DNA from: Rhodospirillaceae bacterium CCH5-H10
GTDB lineage: Bacteria; Pseudomonadota; Alphaproteobacteria; Reyranellales; Reyranellaceae
Length of the DNA: 19,437 nt
Reading direction: 5' to 3'
Assembly (NCBI GenBank): GCA_001557035.1
Contig: LSKJ01000012.1
Coordinates: 1 to 19,437 of the forward strand
How positions within the stretch are numbered: position 1 is the stretch's first letter; each line of letters starts with the position of its first letter. The position numbers were made by a program, and so were the translations under genes. The notes under the pieces were generated by a model, which did no database searches, was not told the origin of the DNA, and was given only the letters and a program-made list of their open reading frames with translations. Shown here piece by piece: positions 1 through 6,898 of this stretch.

Positions 1-2
1 GC

Positions 3-86
3 GAATCGGGCACGGGCATCATTCCGCCGTCCACGTCCCCGGCAGGCGTCGCGGGGAGCGCCCCTGTCGGGAGCAGCGGTAAATGA
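3..86 (+). CDS. C-terminal tail of upstream gene, probably a TolC-family outer-membrane channel (partial)
   Basis: An open frame enters from the left edge and stops at TGA 84-86, overlapping the popZ ATG in an ATGA arrangement. The 27 visible residues are rich in Gly, Ser, Pro and Ala (ending APVGSSGK), like the poorly conserved tail of an outer-membrane protein. No domain is visible. The TolC suggestion rests only on context: in alphaproteobacteria such as Caulobacter a TolC/RsaF-type gene commonly precedes popZ and valS. The overlap suggests cotranscription with popZ. The frame at positions 2-82 also closes here and cannot be fully excluded as the real one. Confidence 0.35.
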   Translation, partial: ESGTGIIPPSTSPAGVAGSAPVGSSGK

Positions 87-631
87 CCGACGCCAAGGGC
101 GGTCCGAACAAAGAACCGTCGATGGACGACATCCTGGCGTCCATCCGCAAGATCATTTCCGACGACGAGGCCCGTGCGCAGGGTGCGGGCACGCGGCCGG
201 CCGTGGTGCCACCCGTGATTGTTCCGCCCACCATGACGTCGCCGTTGCGTACCGCCTCGAACGAGGACGTTCTCCTTCTCACCGATATCGTCGAAGAGCC
301 GAAACCCATGTCGAACGTCGAGCCTGCGAATCCGGCGGAGATGCCACAACCGTCGACCGAGCCGGCGGCCTCGCCGAAGGCCGATTCCCTGGTCGGTGCC
401 GGCGTGGCGGGCGTGGCGAGTTCCGCCTTCGCGCGACTGAACCAGGCCGTTCAGGACAGCGTGCCGGCTCCGGCGGCAACCAATCCCGGCCCGTCGGTCG
501 GCGGCCAGACCATCGAGGAGCTGGTCAAGGAAATGCTGCGCCCGATGCTGAAGGACTGGCTGGACACCAACCTGCCGCCGATGGTCGAGCGCTATGTCGA
601 ACGCGAGATCGCGCGGCTGACCCGCCGCTGA
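83..631 (+). CDS. popZ: PopZ-like polar organizing protein (DUF2497)
   Basis: The 182-residue product has the PopZ/DUF2497 layout. A short N-terminal conserved helix (SMDDILASIRKIISDDE, residues 13-29) is followed by a long disordered linker rich in Pro, Ala, Glu and Val. A C-terminal helical block (about 142-182, with IEELVKEMLRPMLKDWLDTN and PPMVERYVEREIARL) closes the protein. In Caulobacter PopZ self-assembles through its C-terminal helices into a polar matrix, while the N-terminal helix binds clients such as ParB. The same roles are inferred here. The start at 83 places the conserved helix near the N terminus and overlaps the preceding stop. Position directly before valS matches the usual alphaproteobacterial order. 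A strong hairpin terminator follows the stop. Linker length varies in the family, so 182 residues is normal. Confidence 0.85.
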   Translation: MTDAKGGPNKEPSMDDILASIRKIISDDEARAQGAGTRPAVVPPVIVPPTMTSPLRTASNEDVLLLTDIVEEPKPMSNVEPANPAEMPQPSTEPAASPKADSLVGAGVAGVASSAFARLNQAVQDSVPAPAATNPGPSVGGQTIEELVKEMLRPMLKDWLDTNLPPMVERYVEREIARLTRR

Positions 632-654
632 CCCCAAGGCGCCACCCCAATCAT

Positions 655-683
655 CGCCACGGTGTCGCAACCGTGGCGTTTTT
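655..683 (+). terminator. Intrinsic terminator or attenuator between popZ and valS
   Basis: A perfect 9-bp inverted repeat, CGCCACGGT (655-663) and ACCGTGGCG (670-678), encloses a 6-base loop and is followed at once by five T residues (679-683). This is a textbook Rho-independent terminator on the plus strand. It ends 24 bases after the popZ stop and lies only 16 bases before the valS ATG, which leaves no room for a promoter between it and valS. An extra CGCCAC copy at 640-645 could pair with GTGGCG 673-678 and compete with the stem. Confidence 0.8.
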
Positions 684-699
684 CGTTTAAGGCCAAGAG

Positions 700-3381
700 A
701 TGCTCGACAAGACCTACGATCCCAAGGAAATCGAAGCCCGGCGCTATCCCGAATGGGAGAATGCGGGCGCCTTCCGCGCCCATCCGGAGTCGCCGAAGCA
801 GCCCTATTGCATCGTCATCCCGCCGCCCAACGTCACGGGCAGCCTGCACATGGGCCACGCGCTCGACAACACGCTGCAGGACGTGCTGATCCGCTGGCGC
901 CGCATGAAGGGCGACGACGTGCTGTGGCAGCCGGGCACCGACCATGCCGGCATCGCCACGCAGATGGTCGTGGTGCGCAACCTCGAGCAGGAAGGCGTCG
1001 GCCTCGCGGTCGAGGGTGCGGCCAAGACCGACGCCAACAAGAAGCTGCTGAACCGCGAGGAGTTCCTCGCCAAGGTCTGGGAGTGGAAGGCCTATTCCGG
1101 CGGCACGATCACCGGCCAGCTGCGCCGGCTCGGCGCCTCATGCGACTGGAGCCGCGAGCGCTTCACCATGGACGAGGGCCTGTCGAAGGCCGTGCTCAAG
1201 GTGTTCGTCGAACTCTACAGGCAGGGCCTGATCTACAAGGACCTGCGGCTGGTCAACTGGGACCCCAAGATGCTGACGGCGATCTCCGACCTCGAGGTCG
1301 AATCGCGCGAGGTGAAGGGTCACCTCTGGTATTTCAAGTATCCGATCGAGGGCAGCCCGGACGAGTTCATCGTGGTCGCCACGACCCGGCCGGAGACGAT
1401 GCTGGGCGACACCGGAATCGCGGTGCATCCCGACGATCCCAAGTGGAAGCACCTGATCGGCAAGCACGCGGTGCTGCCGCTGGTCGGCCGCCGGATCGCG
1501 ATCGTGGGCGACGAGTATTCCGATCCAGAGAAGGGCTCGGGCGCGGTGAAGATCACGCCGGCGCACGACTTCAACGATTTCGAGGTCGGGCGCCGGCACA
1601 ATCTCGAGGCCATCAACATCTTCGACAAGTTCGCGCGGGTGAACGACAAGGCGCCGGAGAAGTATCGCGGCCTCGACCGGTTCGACGCCCGCAAGAAGAT
1701 CGTGGCCGAGATGGAGGAGCTGGGGCTGGTCGAGAAGATCGAGCCCCACACCCATGCGGTGCCCTACGGCGATCGTGGCGGCGTGCCGGTCGAGCCCTAT
1801 CTCACTGAGCAATGGTACGCCGATGCCAAGAAGCTGGCCGAAGCGCCGCTGGCGGCGGCGCGCGACGGCCGCGTGAAGTTCGTGCCCGAGCGCGGGCGCG
1901 AGGATTTCTTCCGCTGGATGGAGAACATCGAGCCGTGGTGCGTGTCGCGCCAGCTCTGGTGGGGCCACCAGATCCCCGCCTGGTACGGACCGGACAAGAA
2001 GGTCTTCGTGGCGCTCTCCGAGGAGGAGGCGCAGGCGGAGGCCCGCGCGCACTACGGCAAGGATGTCGCCCTGGAGCGCGATCCCGACGTGCTCGACACC
2101 TGGTTCAGCTCGGCCCTGTGGCCGTTCTCGACCCTGGGCTGGCCCGACCAGACGCCTGAACTCGCCAAGTACTATCCGACCAGCACGCTCGTCACCGGGT
2201 GGGACATCCTGTTCTTCTGGGTGGCCCGCATGATGATGATGGGCATGCACTTCATGAAGGAAGTGCCTTTCCGGACCGTCTACCTGCACGGCCTCGTCAC
2301 CGACGAGAAGGGGCAGAAAATGTCGAAGTCCAAGGGGAACGTGATCGATCCCCTGGAACTGATCGACAAATACGGCGCCGACGCGCTGCGTTTCACGATG
2401 ACGTCGCTGGCTGCTTCGCAGGCGGGCCGTCTGAGGCTCTCGCCGGCTCGCGTCGAGGGCGCGCGCAACTTCGCGACCAAGCTGTGGAACGCGACGCGCT
2501 TCGCCGAGATGAACGGGGCGGCCCTGCCGCCGGGTTTCGATCCGGTGACGGCGAAGCTCACCGTCAACAAGTGGATGTTGGGCGAGCTGGCCCGCGCCAA
2601 CCAGGCGATCGACAAGGCGCTGACCGACTTCCGCCTGAACGAGGCCGCCACCACGCTCTACGAATTCGTCTGGGGTGTGGTCTGCGACTGGTATGTCGAA
2701 CTCACCAAGCCGATCGTGCAGGGCGCAGATGGGCCCGAGAAGGACGAGACGCGCGCCGTCACGGCCTTCGTGCTGCGTGAGACGGTGAAGCTCATGCATC
2801 CGGTGATGCCCTTCATCACCGAGGAACTCTGGGACAAGCTCGGCCACCGTGCCGAGCACGGCCCGCTGATCGGCCAGTCCTGGCCCGCGCCGGCTGCCGT
2901 CGATGCGGCCGCCGATGCCGAGATGGGTTGGCTGGTGAAGCTGATCTCCGACATCCGCTCGGCCCGCGCCGAGCTGAACGTCCCGGCGGGCGCCAAGCTC
3001 AAGCTGCTGGTGATCGGCGGCAACGACACGACCGCGGCCCGGATCGAGACACACCGCGCCGCCATCGAGCGGCTGGCCCGCATCGAGGGCGTTGAGGCCG
3101 CGGCATCGGCGCCCAAGGCGTCGCTGCAGATCGTGGTCGGCGAGGCGACCTATGCGCTGCCGGTCGGTGAGGTGATCGACCTCAAGGCCGAGAGCGCGCG
3201 CCTGCAGAAGGAGATCAAGAAGCTCGCGGACGAAGTCGGCAAGATCGACGCCAAGCTCGCCAACGCCGCCTTCGTCGCCCGCGCACCGGAGGAGGTCGTC
3301 GAGGAACAGCGCGAGCGGCGCGCGCAGGCCGAGCAGACCGGCGCACGATTGAGCGCGGCGCTGGAGAGGTTGGGCGCTTAG
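700..3381 (+). CDS. valS: Valyl-tRNA synthetase
   Basis: The 893-residue product is a class I aminoacyl-tRNA synthetase that charges tRNA-Val in the cytoplasm and edits misactivated threonine. Visible signatures are PPPNVTGSLHMGHAL with the HIGH-type HMGH at residues 50-53, and KMSKS at 540-544. The editing (CP1) region lies between them and includes the TTRPETMLGDTG segment. The region after KMSKS (RLSPARVEGARNFATKLWNATRF) begins the anticodon-binding domain. The last 70 or so residues (IDLKAESARLQKEIKKLADEV onward) form the Lys/Glu-rich coiled-coil arm typical of bacterial ValRS. The length is normal. The start MLDKTYDPKEIE fits the family N terminus, although its Shine-Dalgarno sequence is weak. 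A terminator-like hairpin immediately upstream may attenuate transcription from the popZ side. Confidence 0.98.
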   Translation: MLDKTYDPKEIEARRYPEWENAGAFRAHPESPKQPYCIVIPPPNVTGSLHMGHALDNTLQDVLIRWRRMKGDDVLWQPGTDHAGIATQMVVVRNLEQEGVGLAVEGAAKTDANKKLLNREEFLAKVWEWKAYSGGTITGQLRRLGASCDWSRERFTMDEGLSKAVLKVFVELYRQGLIYKDLRLVNWDPKMLTAISDLEVESREVKGHLWYFKYPIEGSPDEFIVVATTRPETMLGDTGIAVHPDDPKWKHLIGKHAVLPLVGRRIAIVGDEYSDPEKGSGAVKITPAHDFNDFEVGRRHNLEAINIFDKFARVNDKAPEKYRGLDRFDARKKIVAEMEELGLVEKIEPHTHAVPYGDRGGVPVEPYLTEQWYADAKKLAEAPLAAARDGRVKFVPERGREDFFRWMENIEPWCVSRQLWWGHQIPAWYGPDKKVFVALSEEEAQAEARAHYGKDVALERDPDVLDTWFSSALWPFSTLGWPDQTPELAKYYPTSTLVTGWDILFFWVARMMMMGMHFMKEVPFRTVYLHGLVTDEKGQKMSKSKGNVIDPLELIDKYGADALRFTMTSLAASQAGRLRLSPARVEGARNFATKLWNATRFAEMNGAALPPGFDPVTAKLTVNKWMLGELARANQAIDKALTDFRLNEAATTLYEFVWGVVCDWYVELTKPIVQGADGPEKDETRAVTAFVLRETVKLMHPVMPFITEELWDKLGHRAEHGPLIGQSWPAPAAVDAAADAEMGWLVKLISDIRSARAELNVPAGAKLKLLVIGGNDTTAARIETHRAAIERLARIEGVEAAASAPKASLQIVVGEATYALPVGEVIDLKAESARLQKEIKKLADEVGKIDAKLANAAFVARAPEEVVEEQRERRAQAEQTGARLSAALERLGA

Positions 3382-3463
3382 CTCGATCCTCGCCCTTGCC
3401 CAAGCCCGCAGAGCGAATGACGGCAGCGGTGAGGGGATGATCTCCAGTACCCATTGTGGGATT

Positions 3464-3475
3464 ATGGATATCCAT
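3464..3475. promoter_or_regulatory. 12-bp perfect palindrome in the leader of the cupin gene
   Basis: ATGGATATCCAT reads the same on both strands. It lies 13 bases before the cupin ATG and just upstream of the Shine-Dalgarno sequence. The 107-bp gap after valS (3382-3488) holds nothing else I can name. The position would suit an operator or a small RNA structure, but a 12-bp palindrome can occur by chance. Confidence 0.25.
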
Positions 3476-3488
3476 TCGGAGGCAAGAA

Positions 3489-3992
3489 ATGACCTATACC
3501 CTCGAGCAATTGAGCGCCGACATCGGCAAGGCCCTCAAGGCCGATTCCGGGATCGCGGGTAAGCAGGAAGTCTGCAAGCTGGTGTCGAAGGTGCTGCTGG
3601 ACGAAGAGTTCGTCGCCAAGCATCTGACCGCCGACCAGTGCCGCCCGCGCAAGGTCCTGTACGAGGATCCGGAGCTCGGTTTCTGCATCTGCGGGCATGT
3701 GTACGAGACGGCTGCGCACGGCGGACCGCACGATCACGGCTCCAGCTGGGCCATCTACGGCCTTGCCACCGGCGACACGGAGATGACGGACTGGCGGATC
3801 GTCAAGAAGGGCGAGGGCGACGAGCCGACCCTGGTCGAGCCCGCCAATACCTACGTGCTGAAGCCCGGCGACAGCCACTTCTACGATGTCGGCGTCGTCC
3901 ACTCGCCGAAGCGGGACGGTTTCACCAGGCTCGTGCGCGTCGAAGGCGCCAATCTCGATCGCATCAAGCGCTCGAACATCAAGGCGGCCTGA
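3489..3992 (+). CDS. Cysteine-dioxygenase-like cupin protein
   Basis: I chose ATG 3489 over the in-frame ATG at 3456 because GGAGG at 3478-3482 lies 6 bases before it and because the N terminus then reads MTYTLEQLSADIGKAL. The 167-residue product carries a cupin metal centre. The motif PHDHGSSW supplies His81 and His83, and VVHSPK supplies His138. This pattern and spacing resemble the three-His iron site of cysteine dioxygenases, which oxidise cysteine or related thiols to sulfinic acids. A helical N-terminal stretch precedes the beta barrel, also as in that family. The true substrate cannot be read from sequence; a 3-mercaptopropionate-type or other thiol dioxygenase, or a non-catalytic cupin, is possible. 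The gene stands alone, with a palindromic repeat downstream. Confidence 0.75.
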   Translation: MTYTLEQLSADIGKALKADSGIAGKQEVCKLVSKVLLDEEFVAKHLTADQCRPRKVLYEDPELGFCICGHVYETAAHGGPHDHGSSWAIYGLATGDTEMTDWRIVKKGEGDEPTLVEPANTYVLKPGDSHFYDVGVVHSPKRDGFTRLVRVEGANLDRIKRSNIKAA

Positions 3993-4001
3993 GTTGCATA
4001 T

Positions 4002-4087
4002 GTCGTCCTGAGCGCAGCGAAGGACCTGACGGAGCGACCAGAAGGCTCCCCGGCTGGCGTGAGATCCTTCGCTGCGCTCAGGATGAC
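4002..4087. repeat. 86-bp palindromic intergenic repeat (REP-like)
   Basis: Two 26-base arms (4002-4027 and 4062-4087) are inverted copies differing at two positions. The core of the left arm is CCTGAGCGCAGCGAAGGA. The 34-base interior contains a second small stem, GGAGC (4031-4035) with GCTCC (4045-4049). The element fills the gap between the convergent cupin and aldehyde dehydrogenase genes, where it could end transcription in both directions. A related partial copy lies at 13651-13683, so this is a dispersed family and not a unique terminator. Confidence 0.75.
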
Positions 4088-4113
4088 AAGAGTGGCGACT
4101 GTCGTTCGCTGGG

Positions 4114-5541
4114 CTACCGTTTGATCTGCATCGCTAAGTACTTCGCCAGCCCCGTGCCATAAGGCGGGCGGAGCATGCGAAGCGGCGCCAGATCCCATTT
4201 GATCTGGTGGTAGATCGACTTGCGATGGCTGAACTCGCGGAAGCCGTCGTGGCCGTGATAGGCGCCCATGCCGGCGGGTCCGATGCCGCCGAACGGCAGC
4301 TCCTCCTGTGCGACGTGCATCACCACGTCGTTGACGGTGACGCCGCCCGAGGTCGTGCCGTTCAGCACCCTGTCGCGCTCCGCGTCGTCGCTGCCGAAAT
4401 AGTAGAGGCCGAGCGGGCGGTCGTGGGCGTTGATGTAGTCCATCGCCTCCTGCACGTCGCCATAGCCCTTCACCGGCAGCAATGGTCCGAAAATCTCCTC
4501 CCGCATGACCTTCATGTCGTCGGTCGGGTTCAGGATCAGGGTCGGCGCGATGCGACGATGCGGTTGCTGGCGCAAGTCCTCGCCCGCCGGATTGATCTCC
4601 ACGATCTCGGCACCCTTGGCGCGGGCATCGTCGAGGTAGCCCATGAGGCGCGCATAGTGGCGGTCGGAGACGACCGCGGTGTAGTCGGGGCTCTCGCGGA
4701 TGCTCGGGAACATGCGGCCGACGGAGGCTTTCGCCTCCGCAATGAAGTCACCCACGCGGTCGGCCGGCGCCAGAACGTAATCCGGTGCCAGGCAGATCTG
4801 GCCGGCGTTCAGTGTCTTGCCGTTCATGATCCGCGCCGCGGCTACGGCCATGTCGGCCGACCGACCGACGACGACCGGGCTCTTGCCGCCCAGTTCGAGC
4901 GTCACCGGGACGAGATTTTCGGCGGCGGCCCGCATCACGTGCCGGCCGATCGAGGTCGCGCCGGTGAAGATCATGTGATCGAAGGCGAGGGCGGAGAAGG
5001 CCTGACCGACCTCGGGACCGCCCGTCACCACGGCGATCTCGCTTTCGTCGAAGGCGCTGGCGAACATCTCTTTGAGGAGCTCGGACGTCGCCGGGGTCGT
5101 CTCGGACGGTTTGATCATGGCGCGGTTGCCGGCGGACAGCACGCCGGCCAGCGGTCCGAAAGTCAGGTTCACCGGGAAGTTCCAGGGGCTGATCACGCCG
5201 ACCACACCCTTGGGCTGGTGGCGGATCTCGGCGCGGGCGCCGAGGAAGCCCAGGATGCGCGGTGTGGTGCGCCGCCGCTCGGTCTTCATCCAGCGTCGGA
5301 CATTGTCACGCGCATGCTTCAGCGGGCCGATCGAGCTCGCGACATCGGCGAAAGCCGTCACGGTAGGGGACCGGGCGCCGAAGTCGGCCGACAGCGCCGC
5401 TTCGATGTCGCGCCGCCGGTCGACGAGGAGGCTGATGCAGCGGTTGAGCCGGTCGATGCGGATCTCGGCGGACGGCGCACCGTCCTTGAGCTGGGCGTTG
5501 CGCTGCTTCGCGAGGATTTCGTTCAATCCGAAGTCTGTCAT
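4114..5541 (-). CDS. Aldehyde dehydrogenase, coniferyl-aldehyde dehydrogenase type
   Basis: The 475-residue NAD(P)-dependent aldehyde dehydrogenase has all the family landmarks: the cofactor and oxyanion segment SPWNFPVNL (Asn121), the KPSE lysine (144), the general-base glutamate in LELGGKSP (Glu216), the catalytic cysteine in NAGQICLAPDY (Cys250) and the EEIFGPLLPV segment. The GKTLNAGQICLAPDYVL signature and the length are typical of the CalB group, which oxidises coniferyl and other aromatic or medium-chain aldehydes to acids. Substrate assignment beyond aldehyde is inference. The start MTDFGLNEIL at 5541 is preferred over an upstream extension that would run into the preceding gene. It follows the PhyH stop by only 4 bases, so the two are almost certainly cotranscribed and may act in sequence, with oxygenation producing an alcohol or aldehyde that is then oxidised. 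Confidence 0.93.
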   Translation of the reverse strand: MTDFGLNEILAKQRNAQLKDGAPSAEIRIDRLNRCISLLVDRRRDIEAALSADFGARSPTVTAFADVASSIGPLKHARDNVRRWMKTERRRTTPRILGFLGARAEIRHQPKGVVGVISPWNFPVNLTFGPLAGVLSAGNRAMIKPSETTPATSELLKEMFASAFDESEIAVVTGGPEVGQAFSALAFDHMIFTGATSIGRHVMRAAAENLVPVTLELGGKSPVVVGRSADMAVAAARIMNGKTLNAGQICLAPDYVLAPADRVGDFIAEAKASVGRMFPSIRESPDYTAVVSDRHYARLMGYLDDARAKGAEIVEINPAGEDLRQQPHRRIAPTLILNPTDDMKVMREEIFGPLLPVKGYGDVQEAMDYINAHDRPLGLYYFGSDDAERDRVLNGTTSGGVTVNDVVMHVAQEELPFGGIGPAGMGAYHGHDGFREFSHRKSIYHQIKWDLAPLRMLRPPYGTGLAKYLAMQIKR

Positions 5542-5545
5542 GTGG

Positions 5546-6379
5546 TCACGATGCCTTCCGCAGGTCCGGCACGTAGGGTTTGCTGGCGAAATGCTCTTGG
5601 CCGTCGCCGCGCGCAAAGCGCAGGCCGGCACGCAGGATCGCATCGTCGTCCACCGGATCGAGCGGCACGTAGTAGCGGTCGTCGACCTTGGTGAAGGTGT
5701 CGTTGTCGACGCGATTGTAGCAGATCAGCAGGGTCCAGCGCCGGTTGGGCGAGCGGTTGGCGTCGGAGCGGTGGATCGCGTTGCAATGAAAGATCAGCGC
5801 GTCGCCGGCTTCCAGTTCGCAATATTCGACCGGGCACTTTTCCAGGATGTGCGGCATCCGCTTCGGGTCTACCTCGTTCTGGGTCGGCGACAGCGGCGTG
5901 TGGTCGATGCGGCCGAGCTTGTGCGAACCGGAGGCGATCTGCAGGCAACCGTTCTCGCGGTTGGTGCGGTCGAGCCCGATCATGATCGAGAGCATGTCTG
6001 GGCGCAGGCAGCCATTGTAGTACCAGTAGCCGTAGTCCTGGTGCCATTCCCAGGCGCCGCCGACCTCGGGCTCCTTGGCGGTCAGCTTGGACTGGTAGTG
6101 ATAGACCGGCCCGCCCAGCAGCGACGCCGAAGTGTCGACCATGCGGCGCACGCGGGCGGCGAGACCGTAGACGCTGTCGCCGGCCCGGTTCCAGAGCGCA
6201 ATGCGCGTCGAGCGGCCCTCGCCATCGCGGCGGTCGAGAATGCTGTCGCGCACGGCGGGATCTTCCTCCATCGCCCGGGTCAGCAGCTTCACCTCGTCGG
6301 GCGCGAACAGGCCGCGCGCATAGGTGAATCCTTTCTCGTTGAACTCCGCGGTCTGTGCCGCGCTCAGCATATTGGGCAT
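5546..6379 (-). CDS. Phytanoyl-CoA dioxygenase (PhyH) family Fe(II)/2-oxoglutarate oxygenase
   Basis: The 277-residue product belongs to the PhyH superfamily, soluble oxygenases that hydroxylate lipids, CoA esters or small molecules using Fe(II), O2 and 2-oxoglutarate. The iron triad is visible: His113 and Asp115 in WEWHQDYGYWY, and the distal His in AIHRSDANRSPNRRW (His203). Arginines a few residues later are candidates for binding the 2-oxoglutarate carboxylate. The segment ENGCLQIASGSHKLG is the conserved strand and loop of the family. The start MPNML has GAGG 5 bases upstream; Met4 is the alternative. It is the first gene of a two-gene unit with the aldehyde dehydrogenase and diverges from the membrane protein/P450 operon. 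The substrate is unknown; no ectoine or halogenase signature is obvious. Confidence 0.88.
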   Translation of the reverse strand: MPNMLSAAQTAEFNEKGFTYARGLFAPDEVKLLTRAMEEDPAVRDSILDRRDGEGRSTRIALWNRAGDSVYGLAARVRRMVDTSASLLGGPVYHYQSKLTAKEPEVGGAWEWHQDYGYWYYNGCLRPDMLSIMIGLDRTNRENGCLQIASGSHKLGRIDHTPLSPTQNEVDPKRMPHILEKCPVEYCELEAGDALIFHCNAIHRSDANRSPNRRWTLLICYNRVDNDTFTKVDDRYYVPLDPVDDDAILRAGLRFARGDGQEHFASKPYVPDLRKAS

Positions 6380-6458
6380 GGTATCCTCAACCTTGGGGAA
6401 TGCGAGATTACCGCTTCAACTTGGGAAAATGGAAGGCACTGTCCGGCCGGGCATCGGG

Positions 6459-6466
6459 TATATATA
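6459..6466 (+). promoter_or_regulatory. Possible -10 region of the membrane protein/P450 operon
   Basis: The sequence TATATATA stands out in an otherwise G+C-rich 132-bp gap between divergent genes (6380-6511). It lies about 46 bases before the ATG at 6512, a reasonable distance for a promoter. No convincing -35 hexamer is found 16-18 bases upstream, so the element would be weak, activator-dependent, or read by another sigma factor. The opposite strand of the same gap must hold the promoter for the PhyH gene, which I cannot place. Confidence 0.3.
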
Positions 6467-6511
6467 GGGAGAATAAGAACCGACGCCCTACAACCGGCAC
6501 GCCCCTGTCCG

Positions 6512-6898
6512 ATGAACGATAAGCCGCTTTTCAGACTAAGCTCATTGGCGCGTTTCGGTTTCCTGGCGATTCTCCTCGTCGATGTCCTAGTTCGCATCAT
6601 GATCGCGATTGTGGAGGTGAGGGGCGGCAACGAGCGGCCGCTGCTGGCCCTGCCGCTGGCCGTCCTGTTCCCGGCGATTCTGGTCGTGATGCTTGCGGCC
6701 ATGCCGCCGGCCAAATCGCGGGAAGGGTTGTTGATGCGGATCGGGACCATGATCCAGCTCCTGCTGATCATCACATTTCCGGCGGTGAGCCTCTATCTCG
6801 CACTCGGCTTGCCGGTCGTCTTTCTCGTCGTCGAGCTCTTCGAGACCCGGATGCCGGTCGGTCTTCGCCTCCGCCTGACCAGGCCGTTCATCGCATGA
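6512..6898 (+). CDS. Small hydrophobic membrane protein, family not recognised
   Basis: The product has 128 residues. It shows about four hydrophobic segments: roughly 14-36, 43-63, 77-92 and 94-110 (LGLPVVFLVVELFETR). A Lys/Arg-containing loop (AKSREGLLMR, 67-76) divides two halves of the protein. The open frame runs far upstream through the antisense of the PhyH gene, but ATG 6512 is the first start beyond that gene and gives a sensible MNDKPLFRLSSLARFGF N terminus. No Shine-Dalgarno sequence is evident. Its stop overlaps the next ATG (ATGA at 6895-6898), so it is translationally coupled to the larger membrane protein and probably works with it. I do not recognise a family. A role as a partner subunit of the methyltransferase-like protein is inference only. 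Confidence 0.75.
   Translation: MNDKPLFRLSSLARFGFLAILLVDVLVRIMIAIVEVRGGNERPLLALPLAVLFPAILVVMLAAMPPAKSREGLLMRIGTMIQLLLIITFPAVSLYLALGLPVVFLVVELFETRMPVGLRLRLTRPFIA

Noticed and set aside
662..889. Possible leader peptide starting at GTG 662 before valS
   Set aside because: The frame overlaps the terminator stem and runs into valS, with no run of valine codons and no stop before valS; not a convincing attenuator peptide.
1138..3054. 638-codon open frame antisense to valS
   Set aside because: Its translation is rich in Arg, His, Leu and Gly without motifs, and the opposite strand encodes an unmistakable ValRS. It follows from high G+C codon bias.
4188..4207. Perfect 7-bp hairpin CCAGATC...GATCTGG near the 3' end of the aldehyde dehydrogenase gene
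   Set aside because: It lies inside coding sequence about 75 bases before the stop codon, with no T-run; more likely chance than a terminator.
4207..5694. 495-codon open frame antisense to the aldehyde dehydrogenase
   Set aside because: The real gene with all catalytic motifs is on the other strand; this frame shows only composition-driven Val/Ala/Arg/His-rich sequence.
5072..6511. Long upstream extension of the 128-residue membrane protein
   Set aside because: The extension runs antisense through the aldehyde dehydrogenase and PhyH genes and has no domain; ATG 6512 is the first sensible start beyond them.
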